DNA of 64,000 nt from Holacanthus passer (Eukaryota; Chordata; Actinopteri; Pomacanthidae): contig JAFREQ010000011.1 in NCBI GenBank assembly GCA_025331565.1, positions 17,016,893 through 17,080,892 on the forward strand. Reading direction: 5' to 3'. Position numbers and translations under genes: made by a program. How positions within the stretch are numbered: position 1 is the first letter of the stretch; the number at the start of each line of letters is the position of its first letter. The notes beneath the pieces are model-generated. The model was not told the DNA's origin. It did not search any database and was given only the letters and a program-made list of their open reading frames with translations. This document shows positions 47,331-58,329 of this stretch, in pieces.

Positions 47331-47993
47331 AATAAATAGCTGTTATAAATTCGGCTGCCCTGGACCTGACGACAGCAGCGGCGTGTGTGTGTGTGTGTGT
47401 GCATGCATGTGTGTGATGAGCTTCATTACACAAGTCCAATTGGCCTGTCCCAGGGTCCCAGGCACAGTTCAGTGCCTCGGCACAAAGCGAGCTGATGAAA
47501 CTGCCTTCTGCTGACAATCAGGAGAACTAGGTCACCTCTGAAGCAGCATCCCAGAGGGCGAGCAGCGTGTGTCCAAACACCCCGAGGAGCCGAGCACATG
47601 GACACATATTGTCTAAACACACATGACACACACCGACGTGACGTGGAGTCACCAAAACAAGGGCCACAAGTTCACACACTGACTCTGTTTGTCTTTGTAT
47701 ATATGTGAATGTGTTTGTGTGTGAGAGAAAAAGAGGACGCTTCCTTTGGTGTAGGTTTCTCTGAAACAGTGTTAATTACCCAGGGAGATGAAGTGATGGA
47801 CCATTTGTTTCCTGTCAGGATCAAAGTGTGGTTGTGGAACTCTCATTGTCTTCATCAATGTCCAGCTTTTACTGCGGTGAAGACGTCAGAATGTATATTT
47901 ATACCCTTTACACATTGTTTTTAATACTTCTGTGAAAATCCCTTAGTGTTGCTGTAGAAAGAAAAACTTTTGAAAAATGTCCTTTTTTTTGTC

Positions 47994-47999
47994 AATAAA
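47994..47999 (+). terminator. candidate polyadenylation signal AATAAA
   Basis: A canonical AATAAA after a T-run, with GT-rich sequence downstream. It is the best candidate for the distal end of the RhoGAP transcript; AATAAA at 47331 is the proximal alternative. Confidence 0.4.
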
Positions 48000-48403
48000 T
48001 GTGAATGTAATATTGTGCTAAACATGATTTATTTTTTCAATATGGGGTAATGGGTGTGGTGGAAAGATAGTATCAGTGAAAGAATCATTCATCATTTTGG
48101 TGAATCTACAACTGCATCACAGACAGAAGCAAACATACACAGAGTATATACGTGGAAAATGTGTAGTGAAGTATTGGTTTATTCTGCTGCTGTAATCAAT
48201 AGAGAGATTAACCTTGTAATGGTGAAGAGGCCAGTGCTGCTCAGGTCCTTGATTAATCATCGTCTTCGCTCCTGGAAAAAAACATTCGCAGCTAACTGCC
48301 TCATCAACTTTGATTATTCAAGGTCTCGGCGTGTCCAAATGGCTGCTTGAAAGACAAAAGAAAGAAAACTGACGTATGACACAGCTTTCGTTTTTGTCTT
48401 CTG

Positions 48404-48652
48404 TTACAAAATTTGAGTTTTTATTTTTAGAGCATGCACCATGTGGGGAATTAATGATTTCATTACTGATTGCAAATTTGGCATAATGGATTTCAAATCT
48501 TTTGATTTTAAACAGGATGCAACCATCTGCTTTTTTAGAATACTGACATTTTCTGTAAATTGTTTTCTGACATTTTCAGCATCATTTTCCAAAATTAATT
48601 GATAGAATTTTGAGATAAAATCTTTCAAATAATTCATCATATTCTTCTTCAA
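48404..48652 (-). other. 82-codon Lys-rich open frame, not called as a gene
   Basis: The frame has an ATG and reads MKKNMMNYLKDFISKFYQLI ..., with a plausible helical pattern. It lies in an AT-rich stretch, has no known domain or splice context, and poly-T sequence on the + strand naturally yields Lys. It could be a fragment of a mobile-element protein. Confidence 0.12.
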
Positions 48653-48809
48653 TATAACAATAGATAGTTATGTTTTTGTCAGCTTCATCATCACATCCAT
48701 TTTTCCGAGTTAATTCTGCATGTTTGATTCTTTTTTTCAGCCTCATTCACTCATTTCTGACAACAGAAAAAAATCACTGAACAAACCAAACTGCACCCCC
48801 CCAGACAGA

Positions 48810-49130
48810 GCAGCAGCAGCAGCAGCCAGCCTGCCAGACGCAGGTCCCTTTGGCCTACTGCAGATCTAAATTACTGTAATCAGTGGATGAAAAGCAATCA
48901 GCAGCCTTGTATGAGCTGCTGGCAGAACGCCTGACCCCCGGCTCTCTCCACCAATCAGACCGCCGCGTCCCATTCACAACTAATCACGACCTGCACTCAG
49001 AGCTCAGCACTTCCCTCACATTTGATGGAGGAAGCTCTCTTCTCCTCCTTTTGTCTTTTTGTGCCAGGCTGACCGGAGTCGACCGGATTGATGAGAGATG
49101 ACGGTGCGAGATGAAGCTCTTTCCTGTGTT
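48810..49130. promoter_or_regulatory. candidate conserved non-coding element
   Basis: A (CAG)n stretch is followed by unique sequence with CTAAATTACTGTAATCAGTG, GAAAAGCAATCAGCAGCC, CCACCAATCAGACCGCCGCG (a CCAAT-like box) and ACAACTAATCACGAC. The mixed ATTA/TAAT and CCAAT content and the absence of repeats are typical of vertebrate enhancers. Confidence 0.3.
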
Positions 49131-49139
49131 CGCATGGTG

Positions 49140-50500
49140 GCAGCCATGGTTTCCCTCCTGGCACCAGCTGGAGAGGCTCGACCACTGATGAGACGTTTTG
49201 CACAAAAGCAAAGTTTCACTTTCAAATTTAGACTCTGATCTCTGCTGCTAATGATGTGTTCAATGAGGCAGGAAGCGGATGGGAAAAGAAAACTTGTTCT
49301 GGTGTGAATTTAACAGATTTGCAGGACTGTGCTGAAGAAATCACTGATGGAAATAATTTGACTGAATGATTGATTAACATGTTTAAACTAGTTGTGTTAA
49401 AGTGTAATTTACTGTGAGTTCGGGCCTTAGATATACTGATACTGCTGTAGTGAGCTAATATCAGCCTGGCTCATTTATCGTTCAGGCTGTATTACATTTA
49501 TCATTTTTATTTAGATGTCATATGTGTAGATGAGTGTATCACAGATATACTGTACATGTATTTATATACATACACACTCATATACAGTATATTTTCAGAA
49601 AACTCATATGCTGTAAAGTAATTTTCTCGTTTTCCATTAACTTTACCTTGTTGCGTTTAAAGCCCCTGAAAACTAACTAAACTAAACTAATCTTAGGGAG
49701 CCACTGCAGGGGAGGCCTTATTTCACTAAAATTGAACTTGGACCCTTTTCATCAGCTGCTTCCCTAATAATTGTGTCTAATATTAAACTAACACAAGTGT
49801 GATGTGGAAACTTGACACCTCCAGTTCACAAACACTGAGAAAGTAGATCCAAAACCTTTGAAATCAACTCTATTTACAGATTTATAGATTCTGGATTTTA
49901 CAGCAAGGAAGATGAAGTAGATGTATTTTGTGTATCAGGCACAGATCACTATTAGAAGCATTACTGTTTTTATGTCTTAGGATCAACTTTGGTGAACAAC
50001 AGACGAGAAGACAAGAAGGGAAAATGGGGTCTGTGGAGGTAGAAAAGAAAGCTTATCTGCCACGAACGAGGATGCCGCCCTCTTTGTCACATGACTCACC
50101 CCCCCTCCCCTCTTATCTAGACTCTCCCTTTCTTACCCCCTGCCTCCCCCCTCTCACTCTTTCCCACCCTCTGCTCGCCGCCAGGGGTGGATCCCAGCGT
50201 TTATCTCCAGCATCCAGCCCCGGTGTCTCCTAGCAACCGAGCATGGATCATTTAACTGCCCCAGCATCCTCTGTTTCATCCATCCAGTCACATACAGTAA
50301 TGCCAACTGCCTTTATTCACGTTTTCTGTGCTTTCATTTGCACCTCGCGGGCCCTGAAACCTCTGAGCCTGGTTGTTGGTTTTCTTTTTTAGTGCAGTAC
50401 TTGTCTCTCTGGCTTGAAGCACTCAAACCATATCAGTGCCACACTTGAGGCAGACAGACAGGCAGGAGAGGCTGTTCTGTCAGGACACATCACTCCAAGA
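49140..50500. other. no gene recognised
   Basis: AT-rich at 49230-49900, then a pyrimidine-rich C/T stretch at about 50070-50170. The + strand frame at 49928-50233 is compositional (Pro/Ser/Leu). Confidence 0.45.
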
Positions 50501-50525
50501 TCCAGCAGGTGCACAAAACACACAC

Positions 50526-50528
<3 letters not shown>

Positions 50529-50558
<30 letters not shown>
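50529..50558 (+). repeat. (CA)n microsatellite
   Basis: A perfect CA run of about 30 bases within a longer CA-rich patch. Confidence 0.95.
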
Positions 50559-50561
<3 letters not shown>

Positions 50562-50579
50562 TGACACACAATCAATGGG

Positions 50580-51070
50580 GGGGGAGACAGGACTTGGCCC
50601 TCGGTCTGAAAGGCCCTCGCAGAATCAATTAGCATTTAAATTAATGAAGCGCGTAATGAAGAGAGCGCTATCTCTGCTGCAGAAAGCCGTCAGACAGGCG
50701 GCGCTGATTGTGAATCTGCATCAGGAAGACACTCTGAAAGGAACATCAAAGATATTTAAATAGCCACTTTTTTTTTTTTTTGAAGGAAAAGTGCCAAATT
50801 AAAAGCAGGGCTGCTTTATATGAACCTACAATATGTATGTGGTGGTAATATAATCACATTTCCATATAACAAGTGCCATTAATAAAACACATAATTAAAG
50901 ATAAAATGATTGCATGGAAAAGGCCGCCTTTATCTTTCAATATCCATCAGTGCAAATATGCTTAAAGGAGGCTGCTTCCGGTGCTGATAACCCAAACTGA
51001 TTTAGTCAGGCAGATGGGAGTTTGAGCTCATTTCAGCCATTCAGAATAAAGCCTGTTTCTCAATTAAAGA
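50580..51070. promoter_or_regulatory. candidate enhancer pair (homeodomain- and POU-like motifs)
   Basis: The 50600-50765 part has AATCAATTAGCATTTAAATT and AATGAAGCGCGTAATGAAGA with several ATTA cores. The 50870-51065 part has CATAATTAAAGATAAAATGA, GTGCAAATATGC (octamer-like) and GATTTAGTCAGGCAGATGGG. The two parts are separated by a T-run. Both are non-repetitive. Confidence 0.35.
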
Positions 51071-51079
51071 AAAAGATTA

Positions 51080-52140
51080 GATTTTTTTTTTCAAAAACTA
51101 CAAAAATAATATTGTGATGAGGAGGTGAGACACAGTCAGAAACAGTATAATATCATCAGAGAACACAAAATAATGAATGTATTAATAAAAAATACAGTTT
51201 GATAATTAATGGAAAAAATAAATACAAAGCTTTATGCCTTTGCTTTAAACTTCAGTCAATTGATAAAAAAAGAGAAAAAAACATTTTATTGTTTTTCCAT
51301 GAAGACAGTTGCTAAAATAAAATACTTGTTTTAATATTGATAAAATGATGCTTAATTTATTTTTACATTGCCTGAAAAAAACTAGCAGCTCTACATAGCA
51401 GCTAGCTTTCATCATAAAGCTGATGGAGGTCGTGTGAATCTATAGTATATATTTACACTTTGACTCATTTTGAGTTTATCCTCATACCAACTTTTCCATT
51501 TCAGCCAAATAAAGACTTTTTTGCTTTGCGATATTTTGAGGTTTTTTTCCCTCAACTTTCCAGTGTTTTCATATTTTTTTATATGCAAATTGAAAATATA
51601 CATAACAACAGTACTTAGTGTTTTCAGGAAAGCTGGCTGGTCAAACAGTCTGGCCTGTGCCGTCCTGAACCACTGATGCTATGTAGCTACAGACAAACAA
51701 CCTGACCAATAACCTGACAAGCATAAACACAGCCACCTCATTATCATAATCTGTGCATGAGAAAAATGGGAATCATGAGCAAATTAAATAAGAGCATCGA
51801 CACCAAAACCAAACTTAGAATGATTGGAAAAGCAAATTTTATCAACTTGATCAACTGATTGCAGATTAAAGGAAAAGTAAGCATGTTTATATTTCTTCTC
51901 ACACTCCATTTTCAATATTTAACTACTGCATTATTTATTAAAGTATTCAGTTTTATTTCTATTTGAGTGATAACCTTTCCTGTCTTTTGTCAGTTTCATG
52001 GTTGGGGCATAAAAAATGCTGTTTGCAGCTGCAGCAGCTTTTGTGTTTGTGGTAGCTGATGATGTTTGTGACACACACACACGCATACACACTGCTGGCA
52101 GCACTGCCTCACTCACAGCGACAGACATTTCATCCCCTGG
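51080..52140. other. AT-rich, no gene recognised
   Basis: Strongly AT-rich sequence with poly-A/T runs, no exon and no clear repeat. The minus-strand frame at 51931-52278 contains a microsatellite and is not a gene. Confidence 0.5.
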
Positions 52141-52149
52141 GTCACTGCC

Positions 52150-52184
52150 CACACACACACACACGCACACACACACACACACAT
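52150..52184 (+). repeat. (CA)n microsatellite followed by (AG)n
   Basis: Interrupted CA run (one CG), then GAGAGAGAGA to 52196. Confidence 0.95.
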
Positions 52185-52676
52185 ACAGAGAGAGAGACAA
52201 ACGGTGACACTTCAGACTGACAGCACGTCTCACACTGAACCAATCCGACTGCATGTATTCACAAACTGATGCTTTCACACATCAGAGACGAGAAGGTGTG
52301 TTCCTGTGTGTTTGTGTGTGTACACATGCTGACAGCAGCCACTGAGCGACACACAAACCTTATCACTACAACACAGTGACAATAGAGAGCTTTTTGCCCA
52401 GAGCATCAAAAGCCCCCACTGAGGGAGGGAGGAGGGCTGTGCTCGCCTTCCTCAACATGACTCATGTCTCGAGACCCCCCCCGACCCCACCCACCCAGCC
52501 ACCATGCGTCACTGCCATCAAGACTCCCACCAAACCCCCCGACACCATTACACACACATCAAACACACCCCCGTCTGATCCAAATACTGTACGCCATTAT
52601 ACGAGCTGACATTTGTTTTCTCTTAATTGTTTACATTGTCTTTATCTTCCACTTCAAACTTTGTGTCCTCCACATC

Positions 52677-53096
52677 TGAGGAGGAGAGGAAAGGAAGGAA
52701 ATAAAGGAAGCGTGAAACAGAGATGAGAAGGCAAAAGAGGAGGAGAGGAAGAAAGGAGAGGAAGAAAAGGGGGAAAGTAAAGGCCAAGTGGTGAGGAGAA
52801 AGAGAGGAGAGGAAACAACAGGAGGTGATGAGCAGAAAGGAAGTAGAGGAAGAGAGAAAGGGAAACAAAGAAAGGAGGGGATAGGAAAGGATGAAAGGGA
52901 ACAAACAAGGGAGATGAGAGGAAGGAAGAGGAGGTAAAGGAAGGAGAGGAAAGACAAGGAAATGAAGAAGAGAAGAGAGGACGATGAAGAAAGGAAGGGA
53001 AGGAAACAAAGCAGGGAAGGGAGAGGAGGAAAGACAAGGAAAGGAAGACAGAGAAAAAGAGGAGAGGGAAAGGAAAGAAGAGAGAAGAAGAAGGTG
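52677..53096 (+). repeat. polypurine (GGAA/GGAGA)n tract of about 420 bp
   Basis: Nearly every base on the + strand is A or G, in units such as AGGAAGGAAATAAAGGA and GAGGAAAGGAG. Interruptions are few and regular. Three overlapping minus-strand frames (108-178 codons, Phe/Ser/Leu/Pro) are the polypyrimidine complement translated and carry no domain. Such tracts can form triplex (H-DNA). Confidence 0.9.
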
Positions 53097-53419
53097 AATA
53101 CACCTCTCTGTCCTTCAGGTGTGCCCTCAGATGTCTAACGGCTCCTTTGCACCATAATCGTGAGTGTGCACACAGAAACCCAATATCCAATGAAGAACCA
53201 CGACCTCAACACACACGCCCAGCGACACACCACGTCATCATCGCCCCGGCTTCACTTCATGTCATGCGTAGCGTGGAGAAACACCCACGATGCACCACCC
53301 CACCCTCCAGGGGGCTTTTCCTGACCACAGCACAAGGAAGGAGGAGAGAGGGAGAGAGATGTGGGTAGACAGTAGTAATGATGACAGTGGGACGCCGGAG
53401 GTCAGCAAGCCAGCCACAA

Positions 53420-53420
<1 letters not shown>

Positions 53421-53465
<45 letters not shown>
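53421..53465 (+). repeat. (TG)n microsatellite, about 45 bp
   Basis: A perfect TG run, one of the longest in the window, followed by TTGCAGCGAGG. Confidence 0.97.
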
Positions 53466-53466
<1 letters not shown>

Positions 53467-54150
53467 GCAGCGAGGGTGGGGGGACACCCCTGTGATCTCA
53501 GTGTGTCAGAGGATGATGATGATGCTGCTGCTGCTGTGTTGTGACAGAGAGACGCTTCATTCAGCAGCAGACAGACTGTGACGGGCCGACGGCAGACGTA
53601 GAGAGAGGGCTGCACACAACACAGCGAGCAGCCAGAAAACACACTCTCACACTCCATTTTTCTCCGTGCTAACATGTGCAACACAATCAAGCTGATATAG
53701 AAATGAATAGTGTCTAAAGTGACACTATTCATGTTACTACTTGGCCTGTCAAATCAGTTGTATGGAAGAGCTTTCAAAAGTATCTGAACTTGGAGACTAA
53801 TTTTAACACAAAGCCTATGTTACAAACTGGAGGTGTGTGTCATTCGAAGGATGTGTGTGTTAACCAGGCTGGAGGGGTCAAATGAAAGATCCCATGTAGT
53901 TAGAGGAAGGGAAATGGGATCCAGTGTTTTTGGAGCTTGACACATACTATGTTTAAAGTTTTTTCAGTCAAAAAACTCAAGTCCCCCAACATAACCAAAT
54001 ACACTACTACTGCTACTATTAAATTCTCTCTTGTCAATCTGGTGATTTTTTTTAGAATATGTGAGTCTTTCCATGTTTGTCCTTGAGGAAGTGTTCACAC
54101 ATTAGAAATTATATGACTCTCCTGTATGCACATGCATCATTTACTTGGGG

Positions 54151-54412
54151 GGATGGACAAAAAAACAGGAACAACCTGGCGTTAAAATGCAATCAGATGT
54201 ATCAGGTCTTTAATGAGTTGGTTAACTGAAATTACACAGAAAACACATTTTGTTCACATGATTGTCTCTGAGATTTCTGCCTCCAGACATATTTGTGGGG
54301 ACAGACATCTAAAAAGAGACAAACACATACAAGGTTTGATCTTGAGGTAGTGTTGCTGTTGACCTGTATTGCATCACAATGCAGCAGTGTGTTCCTGTTA
54401 TTTTGTCCATCC
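54151..54412 (+). mobile_element. 262-bp MITE-like element with about 26-bp inverted ends
   Basis: The left end GGATGGACAAAAAAACAGGA (54151) and the right end TCCTGTTATTTTGTCCATCC (54393-54412) are inverted complements over at least 18 of 20 positions; the similarity extends a few bases further. The interior has no coding potential. The ends resemble a common fish repeat that ends '..attttgtccacc'. No target duplication is obvious. Confidence 0.7.
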
Positions 54413-54542
54413 TTTGTACATGGTGTGGGCAGTGAGCGTCTGGTCATGTAGTACCGTCTCCTGCTGCTAGTCTGCACTGTTGCCTCGAGCCTCCTTTTCT
54501 CAAAGTCAATCATTTTCTCTCTCTGTCTGTCTGTAGAACTGA

Positions 54543-54544
<2 letters not shown>

Positions 54545-54583
<39 letters not shown>

Positions 54584-54699
54584 ACACTGCTCTGCCTCCC
54601 AATTATTGTGGCCATAGCAACTATCTTGGAATATTGCCTGTGAATATATTCACTATTACCAGGTCACTGCCTTGCAGCCTATCTGTCCCTCTATTGACA

Positions 54700-54750
<51 letters not shown>
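54545..54750 (+). repeat. two long (CA)n microsatellites
   Basis: CA runs at 54545-54589 (interrupted once by AAACA) and at 54703-54748. Confidence 0.95.
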
Positions 54751-55111
54751 TCTCCCCACACCCAGACTCTTTCTAGCTGCTGTCGGCTCTAATCATCAGC
54801 CGCCGAGGAGGCACAAAGCTTATAAAAAGAGAGAGGAAAACCATGGCAACAAATTTGAGGCAATTTCAGTAATAATATGAATTAGACGCCGAGCTGAATT
54901 ATGTTGGACGGGGAAGAAAAAGCTCTCAGCTCTGCTTCTGAAGAGACAGGAAGAAGGAAGAGCTGCAGAGCCCCTGTTTGTGTTTACAGTAACAGTTTCA
55001 TGTGTAAAAATGGAGTTTTATTTTGTTTCAAAGAGGCTCTGATGATCCTGCTTTGCCATGATGACACTGTTTCTATTTTAGGCTGGATGCCACATTATGC
55101 TGGCCAAAATA

Positions 55112-55113
<2 letters not shown>

Positions 55114-55142
<29 letters not shown>
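55114..55142 (+). repeat. (CA)n microsatellite
   Basis: A perfect CA run of about 29 bases. Confidence 0.95.
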
Positions 55143-55145
<3 letters not shown>

Positions 55146-55149
55146 CACT

Positions 55150-56600
55150 CATACAGAATGAATGTCTGAGCATAAATGGCAGCTGGCAAAACAGGTTTAG
55201 CCATGCATGAAAATCAACATGAATTCCCACTCGGCTGGAGCTCGATGCCCTGATGAGGCGCTGCCTGTGACCCGTGTCCACGTCCCCAGACACCCCTTCA
55301 CACAGTGGAGTGGAGAGCCATGCCACTCCACGAGGCGGACATGATCTCAGAGTGTTTGAGAACAGGACGGATCTCAGATGATCTAACACAGCAGTATATT
55401 GTGGATAATGAGCAGATACAGAGGGCCTTTATTTCCGTATTGTTTTATTTGTTTTGAACTAGCTTGTCTGCAAAGATTTTAAAATCAGACATTTAATTAG
55501 CTTATTCTATAGTGCTTTACTTTTATTGTGGAAATAATTTTTGAACAATTTACAATGAGATGCACAAAAAACTGCCTTGAAAAATTGATGCATGAAAGAC
55601 TTGTCCTGTCACCTTTCAGCTTTCATTCTGTAAACACTAAATAATGAACTGTTTCTAAAAAGAAATGGGAATTCATTTCTAATGACTTGCAGATCTCAAG
55701 AAAAAACTCAGTATCTTCATTTTCATCACTGTAAATGACGCCTGATTTGACAGAATTCATGGCTCAGAGCAGATTATTGAAACTGTTTTGTGAAATGTTG
55801 CACATATCTGTACTCAAGTTGAAAAAAATCCACCACATCGGCTCAGTTTCTTTGACTGTTAGGAAAGAAATATGATGGCATGTGCTCATGACTCTGCATG
55901 GAGCTGCTGCGTCAAACAGGCCTCATTCACAATTTCTTCTGCTCCTCTGTGAAATGATGCAGGTGAGAAATGGGTGGAACGGAGAAAACTAACTGATTCT
56001 CATGGGGAGAAATTCAGCACATCTACACGTTCAGTATGAAGAAAATCACATCAGTAAGTGATGTTGAGGAGCCACCCCGTCATCTGTTGGGAGTAACAGA
56101 TTACATGTACTCTGATTACCAAAAATATAACTGTGAGTCTTTGAAAGGTATCTGCTTTACATGAGTTACAATTTTGAAATAACAGTGATGTTACTAAAAC
56201 ATTTTCAAGCAGGAATATTAGAATAAACTCAAGGATTCATTAGCTACATAAACCATTTAAAAACTCATTAGATTATATAAAAAATGCATTTGTCATAAGA
56301 CTGAAAACAGTAGTGTTGCTCAGGTCATGAAACATTTTGGAGATACACAACCCGGTTTTTACAACAGAGCAGAGTTGAGAGCTAAATTTGATGAATCACT
56401 TGAACTGAATTGACTTAAACAGACAAAAGTGTAACAAGCACAAACCACTGAAAAGGTCACAATGCTGCACAGCAATATGAGTCTAATGTAAGAGTGAATT
56501 AAAGAAATGCAGCTTATATGTTTTTTCAATGGTTTCTTATGAACACTGAATGCAAATCTTGAAATCTGAAATCAGTAACTGAGAAGAAATAAAAAGATCT
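55150..56600. other. no gene recognised; partial repeat at about 56085-56290
   Basis: GC-richer at 55210-55390, then AT-rich. AGTAACAGATTACATGTACT at about 56093 matches the start of another common percomorph repeat. No exon. Confidence 0.45.
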
Positions 56601-56619
56601 TGTTTGATGTTTGCAGAAA

Positions 56620-56900
56620 AGGACAAAGAGTTGGTGCAGGTTATAGCCTGGATCGGTTTTGTCCCCCTCGCTCATCTGGGCCAAAGCAAAGTGTTTTTGT
56701 TCCACCTGCCAGTGTGCCATTTACACAGAGCCGTGGAAACCACTGCTCCCCTGTGCCATTTAATTCACGCTGTGAGCTGCACTGCCTTGGGGTCAAAATT
56801 GTCCTTTTCGTAATTGCAAGAGCAAACGGTTCTTTTTAATAGCACCTCGCTTCTCTCACCATCCGTTAAACCCAGCTTTAAATATGCAGCAGTTTCATTT
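56620..56900. promoter_or_regulatory. candidate conserved non-coding element
   Basis: Unique sequence with GGGCCAAAGCAAAGTGTTTT, GTGCCATTTAATTCACGCTG, CGTAATTGCAAGAGCAAACG and CTTTTTAATAGCACC. Homeodomain (TAATT) and SOX/TCF-like (AACAAAG, CAAAG) cores are close together. No exon. The + strand frames there are chance. Confidence 0.35.
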
Positions 56901-57119
56901 CTGTCTGTAAACAAAATGTTTGACAGTAGTTTTTGCAGGTTAATGTTTTAAAAAGTTTAGAAATAGCAGAACTCATTTTAAAACTGAATAAAGGTATAAA
57001 AATAGAACAATCAAAGGGGGACACTTTTTGAGCAACTTCATCTATCTTCAGCCTATAATTTACAGCTGCTGTGCAGCAAATTCAAAATGGAGCATTCAAC
57101 TGGAGCTGGGTCTTTTCAC

Positions 57120-57560
57120 CCTTCAGAAAGCACCAGCTGTAGGAGGCAGCATTGACAGAAAGTGGAGGAAAGGGGGAGAAAGAGAGGAGAAGGAGAGAGA
57201 GTGAGGGGGGTGCTATTAATCTCTCCCCTTCATTCACTATTCTACAATGAATTGCAGCTGTGACTGCAGATAAAAAATGAGCTTTTTCCCTTTCTTTCTT
57301 CTCGGGTGATTATCTGCAGTCAGGTGCCCGGGTGGCGGTATGATCACAACAGAGCAGAGGGAGAGAGGACACAGCCAGGGAGGAGGAGGACGAGGAGGAG
57401 GACGGAGACAGGAAGAGGAGGACGGGAGGGGAGGGGGGCAAGCAGGGGAAGCCAAGAGAGGATGAAGTTAAAATGAGAGGACAATGGAAGAAGGAGAGAA
57501 GAAAGGATGGTGGAGAGGAGATATCAGAGAGACAATGAGAGGCAAGAGGCAAGGACACAA
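57120..57560 (+). repeat. second purine-rich tract (interrupted)
   Basis: AG-rich from 57155 to 57215 and from 57350 to 57560 (GAGGAGGAGG, GGGAGGGGAGGGG), with a mixed middle. The opposite-strand Pro/Ser-rich frames at 57237-57567 are compositional. Confidence 0.75.
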
Positions 57561-57637
57561 GAGACACATTTGTTAATGACTGCAGATGATAGTGAGGATA
57601 CCTGACAGAGAGAAGTAGAGAGAGAGGTCACCAATCT

Positions 57638-57850
57638 GGGCTGCAGCTAGCCATTATATTCATGGTTGATGAATCTCATTAATCAATTAATCAACTGGTC
57701 TGTAAAACTAAAGAACTGTCCGTCAAAATGTCCTAACAATCCAAATGCATTCAATTTACTATAGTGTAAGAAAAAGCAGCAAAAGGTTCTAACATGAGAA
57801 GCTGGAACCAGAGAATTAAGTCTTGAAAACTGGCAAAAAAACACCATTCA
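57638..57850 (+). repeat. copy of the 'tctataaaatg' teleost repeat
   Basis: GGGCTGCAGCTAGCCATTAT, AATCAATTAATCAACTGGTC, AGAAAAAGCAGCAAAAGG and GAGAAGCTGGAACCAGAG occur in order. Confidence 0.6.
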
Positions 57851-58059
57851 GTTACAGTAATACATGATACATAATTTCAATATAATGTCATAAAGACTAT
57901 GGTTTAGACCTGCTCTATATGAAAACTGCCATGGGATGATTTCTGTTATGATTTGGCAGTATATAAATAAAACTGGATAAATAAATTGAAGTTGGATCAT
58001 TGTTCACATTAATTAAAGAAGCAGACGGCGCAAATGGTGCATATAAACATGATTTGACA

Positions 58060-58310
58060 TGATGATGGTGCTTGAAGTGTAAACATGAAGGGATCAACAA
58101 AGTTAATACAATTCAGCATGAATGGGTGTGAATTTCAGGGCAATACGAGACATTTCTCTAAAAAACACAAATATCAACCTCATGGATAGAAAGTCAAAGT
58201 CATTAGGATTCATCCTCTGGGGATCATGAGTGTCCCGACAAAATTAATGGCAATCCATCCAATGTTAAGATATTTCAATCTGGACCAAAGTGGTGGATCA
58301 ATCAACCGCT
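58060..58310 (+). repeat. partial copy of the 'GCTAACATGCTAATG' repeat (3' part)
   Basis: TTTGACATGATGATGGTGCT, AACATGAAGGGATCAACAAA, GGATTCATCCTCTGGGGATC, TGGCAATCCATCCAATG and GGACCAAAGTGGTGGATC match the later half of the 19840-20390 copy. Confidence 0.7.
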
Positions 58311-58329
58311 GGTAATCAGCATCACCGTC

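Larger units (their letters stand above)
44718..48010 (+). other. arhgap40: probable 3' UTR of the arhgap40-like gene
   Basis: No exon follows the stop at 44717. The sequence to about 48 kb lacks the interspersed repeats seen elsewhere, which suits a UTR. AATAAA occurs at 47331 and at 47994-47999; the second is followed by GTGAATGTAATATTGTGC. Frames inside (minus 46298-46663, plus 44778-45305) have no domains. A (TG)n run lies at about 47384-47402. An earlier cleavage site near 46.9-47.0 kb cannot be excluded. Confidence 0.4.

Noticed and set aside
52623..53190. Three overlapping minus-strand frames of 108-178 codons rich in Phe/Ser/Leu/Pro
   Set aside because: They are translations of the polypyrimidine complement of the purine tract at 52677-53096; no start context, domain or splice signals.
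53262..53732. 156-codon minus-strand frame with a His-Thr run
   Set aside because: The run comes from the (TG)n microsatellite at 53421-53465.
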